A stretch of DNA of 39,759 nucleotides from an uncultured Spartobacteria bacterium (GTDB taxonomy: Bacteria > Verrucomicrobiota > Verrucomicrobiia > Chthoniobacterales > UBA6821), in contig CAIKFI010000003.1 in assembly GCA_903826635.1 (NCBI GenBank), positions 1 through 39,759 on the forward strand. The letters run 5' to 3'. Numbering within the stretch: the first letter of the stretch is position 1; every line of letters begins with the position of its first letter. The notes beneath the pieces are model-generated. The model made no database searches. It was not told the DNA's origin and was given only the letters and a program-made list of their open reading frames with translations. Shown piece by piece: positions 7,310 to 14,622 of this stretch. A program made the translations under genes and the position numbers.

Positions 7310-8982
7310 GAGAGCAGCATGTGAAAAAGCCCTTTCGGGGCATGGAGTCGCACCAAGGCAGCGCAGAGGGATGGCAGATGTGCATGTCGCTCATACACAA
7401 GATCCCTCCCCTGCCAGTCAGGATGATACTTCCGCTTGAACTCAAAAAGAGATTTGTATCCGTAGACCTGATTGAAGTGCTCAAAGAGAAAATCAACCAC
7501 TCTTTCACCACCCTGCGCTTTTTCGTCTTTGGATTCAATCCGAGCCAGAGGAGCATTTCCAAGCGAAACCTCTGTGATCCCGAGTGACCTGAACCGGGCG
7601 ACACTTTCGAGGATCAGAAAATCCATCACTCCGCGCACCCCCTCGGCGGAACGCATGAGATCAATCAATCTGCCGCTTCCCTGTGCATAGGAGGGCCAGT
7701 TGGCAAAAGCCAGCAAACGCCCTTCCTTGTCCATGACGCATCCGCTTCCATGGAGCCTAACGGTTTCCGGGGAGAACGATCCGAGATCAAAACCCATCTC
7801 CATCCCGCCTTTTGCGGCAAGCCAAGAGTCAGAAAGAAGTTGCATCTGTGCTTCCAAACCATAGTCGATCGGCACCCCCTCATACCAACGGAAACACCAG
7901 CCAACCTTGCGGGCGTGATTGATGGCGGTTCTTAGCCCCTGAAAGTCCGCACCCTTGAGTTCATAACCAATCAAATGCAACCGAGCATCCTCGGCAATAT
8001 GGAGACCTTGCCATCCAGACCCCTCCCATTCCCACCTGTTCTTCTCATGGCAGCAGTAGAAAGCTGTATGCCAGTCCTGTCTGGTTGCAAAATCACGAAA
8101 GGCATCCATCGTTTGCTGTCGCGCTCCTTCCGGGCCAATCGGCTCGGCCAAAGCCACCGCATAGTTTCTCCAGAGTCCGTAAGAAACAACACTTTCACTC
8201 CCATCCTGTCCGGTGTGGAAAAACCATCGTTTGTCGGGAAGAAGGGCAAAACAGTCCATCGGATCACGGCCATAAAGCTGGATCAGATTCATCACTCGCT
8301 CCCTCTCCCCATCAACCGCGCGATGACGATGTGCTAGAACTGGTCGAAATATCAGGAGCAGTGTTCCAAAAATCACGATTGCGGAAGCAAGTTGAACCCC
8401 CTGAAAAGACCTCAGTGCACGTTTTGATTGATGACCTTCAGCCGCCAGATTTTGAAAAAGCACAAGACCTGCTGAGGCACGAGCGATCACCCCCGGTTCA
8501 CGTTGAAGGTGAGCTTGCGGTGCGTAATGCCAGACTGTGGAGTATGAATAGATGAGCAAGGCTCCCATTGCACTCCCGCCGATCAGGAAGCCCCATCGGG
8601 AGGAAGCAGCATCGGAATCGGCCGTGAAATCAGCGTGTCGCCAGAGTAAAATAGTAAAAAACAACAAGGACCAGGTTGCATGCTGCCAGTCCCACGCCCG
8701 CCCGAGATGAAGAAGAACCGTGACCCCCATGGCGGAAGCGGCCACCATCCAGGCCGTCCTTTTGCCGCGAAAGATTCCCCGACTCACCATGATCTGAATC
8801 AGTCCAAAAAGCAGGATAAGCAGACGACTTCCCTGGGAGACCTCCAGCGGAACCCATTGTTCCATCCAATCCGCAACTGTCTGGGACTTCGGAATAATGG
8901 CCTCGATCACATTCGCCAGTCCCGCAATTAGCAGCATCCAGGCAAGGGATTGACGGGCAATACGTGAAGGAATCACTTTCAT
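7306..8982 (-). CDS. DUF2156 membrane protein, aminoacyl-phosphatidylglycerol synthase (MprF/LpiA)-like
   Basis: A 558-residue protein. The start at 8982 was chosen over the ORF-track start at 9024 because it follows an AAGGAA element at good spacing and forms an ATGA overlap with the preceding stop. About six hydrophobic segments occupy the first 235 residues, fewer than the 14 of full MprF. The C-terminal 320 residues form the DUF2156 acyltransferase-type catalytic domain (LYGRDPMDCFALLPDKRWFF, NHARKVGWCFRWYEG and GVRGVMDFLILESVARF segments). In MprF/LpiA this domain moves lysine or alanine from aminoacyl-tRNA to phosphatidylglycerol, lowering the negative surface charge. Amino acid and lipid acceptor are inferred. 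The partner upstream resembles the AcvB/VirJ hydrolase. Confidence 0.83.
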   Translation of the reverse strand: MKVIPSRIARQSLAWMLLIAGLANVIEAIIPKSQTVADWMEQWVPLEVSQGSRLLILLFGLIQIMVSRGIFRGKRTAWMVAASAMGVTVLLHLGRAWDWQHATWSLLFFTILLWRHADFTADSDAASSRWGFLIGGSAMGALLIYSYSTVWHYAPQAHLQREPGVIARASAGLVLFQNLAAEGHQSKRALRSFQGVQLASAIVIFGTLLLIFRPVLAHRHRAVDGERERVMNLIQLYGRDPMDCFALLPDKRWFFHTGQDGSESVVSYGLWRNYAVALAEPIGPEGARQQTMDAFRDFATRQDWHTAFYCCHEKNRWEWEGSGWQGLHIAEDARLHLIGYELKGADFQGLRTAINHARKVGWCFRWYEGVPIDYGLEAQMQLLSDSWLAAKGGMEMGFDLGSFSPETVRLHGSGCVMDKEGRLLAFANWPSYAQGSGRLIDLMRSAEGVRGVMDFLILESVARFRSLGITEVSLGNAPLARIESKDEKAQGGERVVDFLFEHFNQVYGYKSLFEFKRKYHPDWQGRDLVYERHAHLPSLCAALVRLHAPKGLFHMLLS

Positions 8983-9803
8983 GGACAGTTCCTTTTGGAA
9001 GAGGAGAAAGAGGCCTGAGAGCACTGCAGCAACCAGTCGGCAGCTTTACAGACTTCCACCTGAAAGAATTCGTCGGCATTGCCGAAAAAGTGACCATTCC
9101 CTTGGATCATAATAATTCGGTGATGGATCTGATTTTTTCCGCTCCCTTCAAACCACTTGGTTGAGTCTAGAGGGTCTAAGGTCCCGTGAATCTGTGCAAT
9201 GGGTATTTGTCCGAGCGATGACGCCAAATCCGCAAGCCCAAAACTCCCAACTCCATGAGGCGTCATACCGATCAGATCGGCCTCCGTGATGCCATACCTC
9301 CCTCTCTCCCCGGGAGCGACGAGCAGCAAACCTCTTGGCAGGCATTCCGAAGCCCCTTGTCGGGAAAGCATCCATGCAGAGCCTGAGACAGCCTGTTCGG
9401 CACCTGTCGAATATCCGCCATAGAAAACAGGTTTGCCTTGCGACCTCCCGCCGATCCCAACAGAGACCATGGTTTGCAAATCCCGGCCCAAGATTTGAGC
9501 GCCATAAGGAACAAAGCGGTCCGACGCATACTGCCGGCAATCCCAACCGATCACGCGCCACCCATCCAACGCAAGGGATCGGCAGGCACGTTCTTCCCAG
9601 ATTTTCCAGCCCCCATCTCCCGACCCAAAGAGCAGGGTGCCTTTGATTTCACCCTTCGGTTCATAAACAAGCACTGGGAAATTCCCACGAGAAAGCCTCA
9701 AGACAATTGTTTGAGGATCCGAAGTTCCCCGCGGCAGGGAATTGTTTGCACACCCCGTGCTGATAAGCATCAAAATCAGCAACAGGCGCTGGGGACGCCT
9801 CAT
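8979..9803 (-). CDS. AcvB/VirJ-like alpha/beta-hydrolase lipoprotein
   Basis: A 274-residue exported protein. The N-terminus is a lipoprotein signal (MRRPQRLLLILMLISTGC, lipidated Cys18). The body reads as a serine hydrolase of the VirJ type: the strand LLFGSGDGGW (GDGGW at 62-66), GWRVIGWD, the nucleophile elbow GYSTG with Ser132, and a late GNGHFFG segment carrying the likely catalytic His. AcvB and VirJ of Agrobacterium belong to this family, and AcvB is known to hydrolyse lysyl-phosphatidylglycerol. Here the gene is followed at a 4-nt overlap by the synthase-like DUF2156 gene, as in lpiA-acvB loci, which supports a lipid-related role. The N-terminal extra domain of AcvB is missing. Activity is inferred. 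Confidence 0.75.
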   Translation of the reverse strand: MRRPQRLLLILMLISTGCANNSLPRGTSDPQTIVLRLSRGNFPVLVYEPKGEIKGTLLFGSGDGGWKIWEERACRSLALDGWRVIGWDCRQYASDRFVPYGAQILGRDLQTMVSVGIGGRSQGKPVFYGGYSTGAEQAVSGSAWMLSRQGASECLPRGLLLVAPGERGRYGITEADLIGMTPHGVGSFGLADLASSLGQIPIAQIHGTLDPLDSTKWFEGSGKNQIHHRIIMIQGNGHFFGNADEFFQVEVCKAADWLLQCSQASFSSSKRNCP

Positions 9804-9816
9804 GAATTGAAAGGCG

Positions 9817-10179
9817 TTACTTGCCGCGATAACTGCAACGGGCGGTCGGGGTCTCGTGGATCACGATTTCGGCCAAGCCCGGAAGATAAGGTAGGAGCCT
9901 CTCCCAAAACCACTCGCACATATTCTCGATCGTCGGATTCTCCAGTCCTGGAATATCGTTGAGATAGGAATGGTCAAGTTGCTCCATCAAAGGGTCCATC
10001 GCCCTACTGATCCTAGAATGATCATAGAGCCATCCCGTCATAGGATCCTTCTCACCCTCGACAGAGATCTCCACCTTGAAGCTATGCCCATGCATTCTAC
10101 CGCACTTGTGATCGGCAGGCACTCGTGGAAGAGTCTGCGCAGCTTCAAATGTGAAATCCTTGGTTAATCGGACATGCAT
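9817..10179 (-). CDS. queD: 6-carboxy-5,6,7,8-tetrahydropterin synthase
   Basis: A 120-residue QueD of normal length. The ATG at 10179 was chosen because AAGGAG precedes it and the protein then begins MHVRLTKDFTFEAA like E. coli QueD; the longer ORF-track form runs back into the upstream gene. Motifs: HKCGRMHGHSFKVEI with the catalytic Cys and two zinc His, LYDHSRI, LDHSYLNDIPGLENPTIEN and the C-terminal ETPTARCSYRG. The first zinc ligand, His in FEAAH of E. coli, reads Gln here (FEAAQTLP). The enzyme converts dihydroneopterin triphosphate to carboxytetrahydropterin for queuosine synthesis. It lies 13 bp before the AcvB-like gene; no other queuosine gene is in the window. Confidence 0.9.
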   Translation of the reverse strand: MHVRLTKDFTFEAAQTLPRVPADHKCGRMHGHSFKVEISVEGEKDPMTGWLYDHSRISRAMDPLMEQLDHSYLNDIPGLENPTIENMCEWFWERLLPYLPGLAEIVIHETPTARCSYRGK

Positions 10180-10252
10180 GGTCTCCTTGTGACTACAGAA
10201 GACTGACTGGTTTTGCAAATCGAGATGAGGCGGTCCGACGCGAATGAGAAGC

Positions 10253-10444
10253 TCACCGACCTTGAGAGGCCTGATTTTCGCTCTTGCCTCCATCCTCCTG
10301 AAACGAGTCTGGATTACCGCTTCGTGATTTCAGATCGTGCTCCACAAGTCGTCTCAGGTATTCGGAAATACCGATGCCCTCTGTATCAGCAATTTGACGG
10401 ACGGCATCTAAAAGAAACGGCTCAATTCTCGTTTGAATATGCAT
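10253..10444 (-). CDS. Ribbon-helix-helix (CopG/Arc-like) small DNA-binding protein
   Basis: A 63-residue protein when started at the ATG at 10444; the ORF-track extension upstream is basic, lacks family features and overlaps the promoter. The core MHIQTRIEPFLLDAVRQIADTE then ISEYLRRLVEHDL is a strand plus two helices of an RHH repressor. The tail is polar and probably disordered. It could be an antitoxin or an orphan regulator; no toxin-like ORF is adjacent. It lies 73 bp upstream of queD and is divergent from a second RHH gene, so it may regulate both directions. Confidence 0.6.
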   Translation of the reverse strand: MHIQTRIEPFLLDAVRQIADTEGIGISEYLRRLVEHDLKSRSGNPDSFQEDGGKSENQASQGR

Positions 10445-10456
10445 GTGACTTATTTT

Positions 10457-10486
10457 ATTAAACTTAACATAACGCTTAAGTATCAA
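10457..10486 (-). promoter_or_regulatory. Candidate promoter of the minus-strand RHH gene
   Basis: On the minus strand TTGATA (10481-10486) and TTTAAT (10457-10462) are separated by 18 bp; both hexamers match consensus at five of six positions. The site lies in an AT-rich stretch just before the start codon. Confidence 0.5.
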
Positions 10487-10546
10487 ATAACGATTTTTTA
10501 AAAAACCTTGTTTGCGTTTTGAGAACAAACTTTCTAGTTTTTAGAA

Positions 10547-10717
10547 ATGAAAAAGAAAGTCACAAAAATCCTCACTGGTTTTCGCTTAGACCCTCGATTG
10601 AAGTCCCTCGCTGTCCAAGCTGCATTGCAAGAGAATCGCTCGCTTTCCAACTATATAGAAAACTTGATTCGTAAGGATGTCGAAGCAAAAGGGATTCTCC
10701 CAGCCACCAGCATCTAA
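10547..10717 (+). CDS. Second small ribbon-helix-helix protein
   Basis: This 56-residue ORF is too short for the ORF track. It reads MKKKVTKILTGFRLDPRL, then LAVQAALQENRSLSNYIENL and ends DVEAKGILPATSI. The pattern (FRLDPRLKSLAVQAA, ENRSLSNYIENLI) is the strand-helix-helix of Arc/CopG repressors, and the gene has normal codon use. It is divergent from the RHH gene at 10444 over 102 bp that carry the TTTCTA/TAGAAA inverted repeat just before its ATG. No clear Shine-Dalgarno is seen. An orphan antitoxin or a transcriptional regulator are both possible. Confidence 0.6.
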   Translation: MKKKVTKILTGFRLDPRLKSLAVQAALQENRSLSNYIENLIRKDVEAKGILPATSI

Positions 10718-10720
10718 AAA

Positions 10721-10781
10721 TAAGCAATTTGCTTAGACGGTAGAACTCGTTGAGTTCTGATCAGGAAAGGACATGCCTGAT
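10721..10781. repeat. Cluster of three consecutive inverted repeats
   Basis: Immediately after the 56-residue RHH gene come three perfect hairpins: TAAGCA/TGCTTA (10721-10735, 3-nt loop), AGAACTC/GAGTTCT (10742-10758, 3-nt loop) and ATCAGG/CCTGAT (10760-10781, 10-nt loop). No U tract follows, so a simple intrinsic terminator is unlikely. They may be a structured 3' end, a small RNA or protein-binding sites. Confidence 0.45.
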
Positions 10782-10888
10782 GGTGTGATTTTTGATAGAG
10801 AACGTCATGCGGCCTGAATCCCAATTTTAGGGCTCATGAAATCTCGGGTCCGGTCGGAGCCCGTCACCCGCCATTCCTTTGGTTAGAA

Positions 10889-10914
10889 AATTCTACTGCG
10901 AAAAGAATTCTACT
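10889..10914. repeat. Short direct repeat
   Basis: AATTCTACT occurs at 10889-10897 and again at 10906-10914, a period of 17 bp, in the gap downstream of the photolyase gene. Function unknown. Confidence 0.35.
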
Positions 10915-10952
10915 CCAAATTGGTATGGAGGGGTGTTGAGGCTCTCTTTGAA

Positions 10953-12365
10953 TTACGTTCGCAGAGCCTTGTGTTTTGAAAAACACTCCAAGGTGCGATC
11001 TCGTTCCGTCGAGTGATCAAGGAGTGGCGCAGGATAACCGGGCGCGATGGACTGACCGTCGGAGGGGGGATCGAGTAGAGCGGCATTGGCGACATTTTTC
11101 AGTTCCGGAATCCACTTGCGAATATATAGCCCTTGAGGATCATAACGCTTGGTCTGGCTCCAGGGGTTCTGGATTCGAAAATAGGGCGCTGCATCCGCTC
11201 CGGTGCCCGCGCTCCACTGCCAACCCCCGTTGTTTGATGCGATCTCACCATCGACAAGAGAACGCATGAAGAAGGATTCACCGAGTCTCCAGTCCAGATG
11301 AAGATCCTTGGTTAGGAACATTGCGGTGATCATCCTCGCCCGATTATGCATCCAACCTGTGGCGGACAACTGTCGCATCGCAGCATCGATAATGGGAAAT
11401 CCGGTTCGCCCCCGGCACCAACGCTCGAAGGCATCGGGTGTATCTGCCAATCCAGGCCACTTCATACCCCTCCAGGTCGGGTTAAACTCCTGATTCATCA
11501 CCTCGGGATAGTGCCAGAGAAGTTGCATGTAGAATTCCCTCCAGACAATTTCTGTCAGAAATTTCATGGAATTCTTTCGGCCCTCCGAAGGGAGCTCCTC
11601 CTCTACCTTTTTGGCCGCCGTAAAGACCTGCCTTGGTGAAATCAGTCCGAAACGCAGATCTTGAGAAAGATGCGAGGTTCCCACCACTGAAGGAGTATCA
11701 CGATTACCTCCATACTCCTTCATGGGCCCGGCTATAAATCGCTTGAGCCTTTCCCTTGCGGCTCTTTCTCCCGGTTCCGGAATAGAAGCCGTTGGAACCA
11801 ACCCCCAATCGGAGAGCTGCGGTGGAGGAAGTGAAGCGATGCCGGGCGGTGTGATGAGTTGCTTGATGGAGGATCCTGGCGACGGTTTCGGCAGACTGAA
11901 CCAGACTTTTGAGTAGGGTGTAAAAACGCGGAAAACCGTCCCCTGACCAGTCAAAACCTCATGCCTCTCGTGGACACAGACATCCTTGTGAAGGGAGAGC
12001 CCTATTCCCCTCGCCTCGGTCATGACAGCCAATCTTGTCTCCACGCCACGACCAAATGGGTCCGGGTCACGATTTGCAAAAATTGTTGAGGCACCGGTTT
12101 CGGCGGCAAGTTTTTCGAGTTCCTCGACCGCATCCCCTTTGCGGAAGATGAGTCGTCCACCAATGCTCTCTAGATTTTTTGAAAGGGCATGCAGTGAACC
12201 GCAGAGAAACTCCTGCCTTGGAGCACCGGTCCAATCATGCAATGACTTCCAGTCGCTCAAAATATAGACGGGAATGACCTCCTGCGTTGACTGCAGGGCT
12301 GCCGTAAGCGCGGTGTTGTCAGTGATCCTGAAGTCGCGGCGAAACCAGTGGATAACCCTTTTCAT
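10953..12365 (-). CDS. phrB: Deoxyribodipyrimidine photo-lyase (class I)
   Basis: A 470-residue photolyase of standard length. The N-terminal antenna domain starts VIHWFRRDFRITDNTAL. The C-terminal FAD domain shows WREFYMQLLWHYP, GRTGFPIIDAAMRQL, GWMHNRARMITAMFL and the ASNNGGWQW motif typical of CPD photolyases, then PYFRIQNPWSQTKRYD. The enzyme uses blue light to split cyclobutane pyrimidine dimers. A cryptochrome is less likely because the Asn in NNGGW is kept. The ATG overlaps the stop of the upstream inhibitor gene by 4 nt, so both are probably translated from one mRNA. Confidence 0.95.
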   Translation of the reverse strand: MKRVIHWFRRDFRITDNTALTAALQSTQEVIPVYILSDWKSLHDWTGAPRQEFLCGSLHALSKNLESIGGRLIFRKGDAVEELEKLAAETGASTIFANRDPDPFGRGVETRLAVMTEARGIGLSLHKDVCVHERHEVLTGQGTVFRVFTPYSKVWFSLPKPSPGSSIKQLITPPGIASLPPPQLSDWGLVPTASIPEPGERAARERLKRFIAGPMKEYGGNRDTPSVVGTSHLSQDLRFGLISPRQVFTAAKKVEEELPSEGRKNSMKFLTEIVWREFYMQLLWHYPEVMNQEFNPTWRGMKWPGLADTPDAFERWCRGRTGFPIIDAAMRQLSATGWMHNRARMITAMFLTKDLHLDWRLGESFFMRSLVDGEIASNNGGWQWSAGTGADAAPYFRIQNPWSQTKRYDPQGLYIRKWIPELKNVANAALLDPPSDGQSIAPGYPAPLLDHSTERDRTLECFSKHKALRT

Positions 12366-12760
12366 TCCTTCACGCTAACAGGCCATGCAATCGTGCGGGC
12401 AGGAACCACGCCGATTTCCCATGGGCGGGTAGAGACAAAGAGAATTTTTGTTTTTCCTGAACGCATGGCTCGGAAGAACCAATCTTGATTGCCCCCCGCT
12501 CCTACAATCCTCCTCTCTGATCCTTGCAAAGGATATTGAATCTCACCCGCTTTCCCGGGTGTCAGAATATCGGGCTTCGTGAACGTGAAACTCCAACTGT
12601 AGCCAGTCGAGGGATTCGAGGGGAGGTGAACTGTCAGGGAATCGCCACGCCTCAGGATCAACTCCTTTCCCACGTCCAGTTCCGCAAGCTCAAAATGAGC
12701 CCCGAGGGCCGACCCTGAAAGAGCCAACCCGAGAAAAACAACAAGGATTCGGAATCTCAT
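12362..12760 (-). CDS. Chagasin-family (I42) cysteine protease inhibitor, exported
   Basis: A 132-residue protein with an N-terminal signal peptide (about 1-20, ending SALGA). The three inhibitory loops of chagasin are recognisable: NPSTGYSW at 49-56, GAGGNQ at 87-92 and RPWE at 112-115. Chagasin-like proteins block papain-family cysteine proteases; in bacteria the natural target is usually unknown. It is the first gene of a two-gene unit with the photolyase. The gap to the divergent lpxI start is 99 bp. Confidence 0.85.
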   Translation of the reverse strand: MRFRILVVFLGLALSGSALGAHFELAELDVGKELILRRGDSLTVHLPSNPSTGYSWSFTFTKPDILTPGKAGEIQYPLQGSERRIVGAGGNQDWFFRAMRSGKTKILFVSTRPWEIGVVPARTIAWPVSVKE

Positions 12761-12859
12761 TGCCTAGAATAGTGAACGCCCTGCCTCGTTGCTAAAAGAG
12801 CTTTTCTAGCTGTTGGGAACCGGGAGTTACAGGTAGTATGCGCGGATCATCCTGAATCC

Positions 12860-13669
12860 GTGCAGAACCCCGAGACACTCTTTTTGATCGCTGGCAACGG
12901 CTTCTATCCCAGACTTGCAGCCCAAGGGGCACGGGATGCAGGGGTGTCCTGTGTTATTGCAGCGGCTTTTGAGAATGAAACCGACCCGGCCTTGGCTGGA
13001 TTTGTCGACGGGATCCATTGGATGAAGGTCGGCCAACTCGGTAAGTTGATCCATGCCGCGAGACAAAGCGGAGCGACTGCCTCCATGATGGCGGGTCAGA
13101 TAGCCCCTGAAAATCTTTTTGATCTTCGGCCCGATTTTTACGCTTTGATACTGCTTGCCAAGCTACGTGAACGAAATGCGGAGACTCTTTTTGGAGCGAT
13201 TGCAGGTGAATTGGAAAAGGCGGGCGTCCCCTTGCTGCCGGCCACCTCTTTTTTGGAAAAACACCTCGCCTGCGCTGGGCTTATTGCGGGGCCAAAACCA
13301 AAACCCCGGGTGCTTGACGATATTTTCTACGGCCTAGGCATTGCGAAGGAAGTGAGTCGCCTTGATATTGGCCAGACAGTGGTTGTAAAGAAAGGGACGG
13401 TCCTTGCAGTAGAAGGATTTGACGGAACGGATGCCACCATCCGACGGGGAGGGGAACTTGGTCGTGGTGATGCCGTGGTGATCAAGGTTTCAAAACCTCG
13501 ACAGGATATGAGATTCGATGTCCCCGTGATCGGTCCTCGCACCTTGGAGGCGGCTGCTTCCTCCGGAGTGACGGCAATCGCCATCGAGGCGGGACACACT
13601 CTTATTCTCGAAAGCGAAAGGCTATTTGAGCTAGCAATACAAAACCACATCACACTCTGGGGGACATGA
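12860..13669 (+). CDS. lpxI: UDP-2,3-diacylglucosamine pyrophosphatase, LpxI type
   Basis: A 269-residue LpxI with a GTG start; no Shine-Dalgarno is obvious and no in-frame ATG lies upstream. Typical segments are FLIAGNGFYPRLAAQGARDAG at the start, DGIHWMKVGQLGKLI (about 52-66) and the C-terminal domain with KPRQDMRFDVPVIG. LpxI cleaves UDP-2,3-diacylglucosamine to lipid X in lipid A synthesis and replaces LpxH in many bacteria. It is coupled by a short overlap to the Gfo/Idh gene and lies one gene before lpxB, the next enzyme in the pathway. Confidence 0.93.
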   Translation: MQNPETLFLIAGNGFYPRLAAQGARDAGVSCVIAAAFENETDPALAGFVDGIHWMKVGQLGKLIHAARQSGATASMMAGQIAPENLFDLRPDFYALILLAKLRERNAETLFGAIAGELEKAGVPLLPATSFLEKHLACAGLIAGPKPKPRVLDDIFYGLGIAKEVSRLDIGQTVVVKKGTVLAVEGFDGTDATIRRGGELGRGDAVVIKVSKPRQDMRFDVPVIGPRTLEAAASSGVTAIAIEAGHTLILESERLFELAIQNHITLWGT

Positions 13670-13671
13670 TC

Positions 13672-14622
13672 ATGAGAACCATACGTGCAGGCGTCGTAGG
13701 CCCCGGCAGCATAGGCATTAACCATGCTCGCATTTACAGTGAACTTACTGATTGCGAACTCGTCGCAATTTACGACGCCGATAGATCCCATGCCGAGCGC
13801 GCCGCCTCAAAATACGGAGGCAAAGCCTGCACATCCCTGGAAGAGTTCTCTTCGCTCGTGGATGTTGCTTCGGTCGCCACGCCAACGGAATCCCATCATG
13901 AAGTCGGTTTGTTCCTGCTCAATCGTGGAAAACACCTCCTGATTGAGAAGCCTATCGCCACGAATACGGCTCAGGCTCTGGACCTTGCCTCGATTGCCTC
14001 AGCCAATAACTGCATCCTTCAGGTGGGCCATATCGAACGCTTTAATCCGGCCCTCGAGGCACTTGAGAAGCAACTTGCCAACCCTCGTTTTCTCGAAGTC
14101 ACCAGGCTCTCACCCTATCCAAACCGTAGCATGGACATCGGCGTGGTTCTCGACGTCATGATCCATGATCTTGAAATCCTCCTGCATCTTGTCCGATCTC
14201 CCGTCATCAGTGTGGATGCAGTTGGCATAGCCGTGCTGAGCAAGGGCGAGGATATTGCCAATGTGCGCATTCGTTTTGAGAATGGTTGCGTAGCCAATCT
14301 CACGGCCAGTCGCATCAGTCGTGATAAAGTCCGCAAGATCCGTATCTTTCAGGAGGATAGCTATCTGTCGCTCGACTATCAAAAACAGAGCGGTTACATC
14401 CTTCGTCTCAACAAGGGATCCATCAAACGGGAAAGGGTGAAAGTCGTGAAGGGCGAACCTCTCCAACGCGAGCTTTTAGCTTTCGTGACCTGCGCCAGGG
14501 AAGGTTTGATTCCACGCGTGACCGGACGCGAAGCTGCAGCAGCTCTCGAACTTGCAATTAGAATTACGAGGCAGATCGAAGAGGCAGACCCCCGCAAAAA
14601 GCCCTCTCAGATCCCTGCATGA
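13672..14622 (+). CDS. Gfo/Idh/MocA-family NAD(P)-dependent oxidoreductase
   Basis: About 316 residues. The second ATG (13672) is preferred to the one at 13666 because GGGGGA lies 8 nt before it; the upstream ATG overlaps that element, although it would give the ATGA junction seen elsewhere. The Rossmann motif GVVGPGSIGINHARIY opens the protein, EKPIATNTAQAL is the conserved EKP motif, QVGHIERFNPA and VLDVMIHDLEILLHLV carry the catalytic region. Its place between lpxI and lpxB is a recurring arrangement in several phyla and suggests action on a UDP-sugar or lipid A precursor; the reaction is unproven. Its stop overlaps lpxB by 4 nt. Confidence 0.85.
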   Translation: MRTIRAGVVGPGSIGINHARIYSELTDCELVAIYDADRSHAERAASKYGGKACTSLEEFSSLVDVASVATPTESHHEVGLFLLNRGKHLLIEKPIATNTAQALDLASIASANNCILQVGHIERFNPALEALEKQLANPRFLEVTRLSPYPNRSMDIGVVLDVMIHDLEILLHLVRSPVISVDAVGIAVLSKGEDIANVRIRFENGCVANLTASRISRDKVRKIRIFQEDSYLSLDYQKQSGYILRLNKGSIKRERVKVVKGEPLQRELLAFVTCAREGLIPRVTGREAAAALELAIRITRQIEEADPRKKPSQIPA

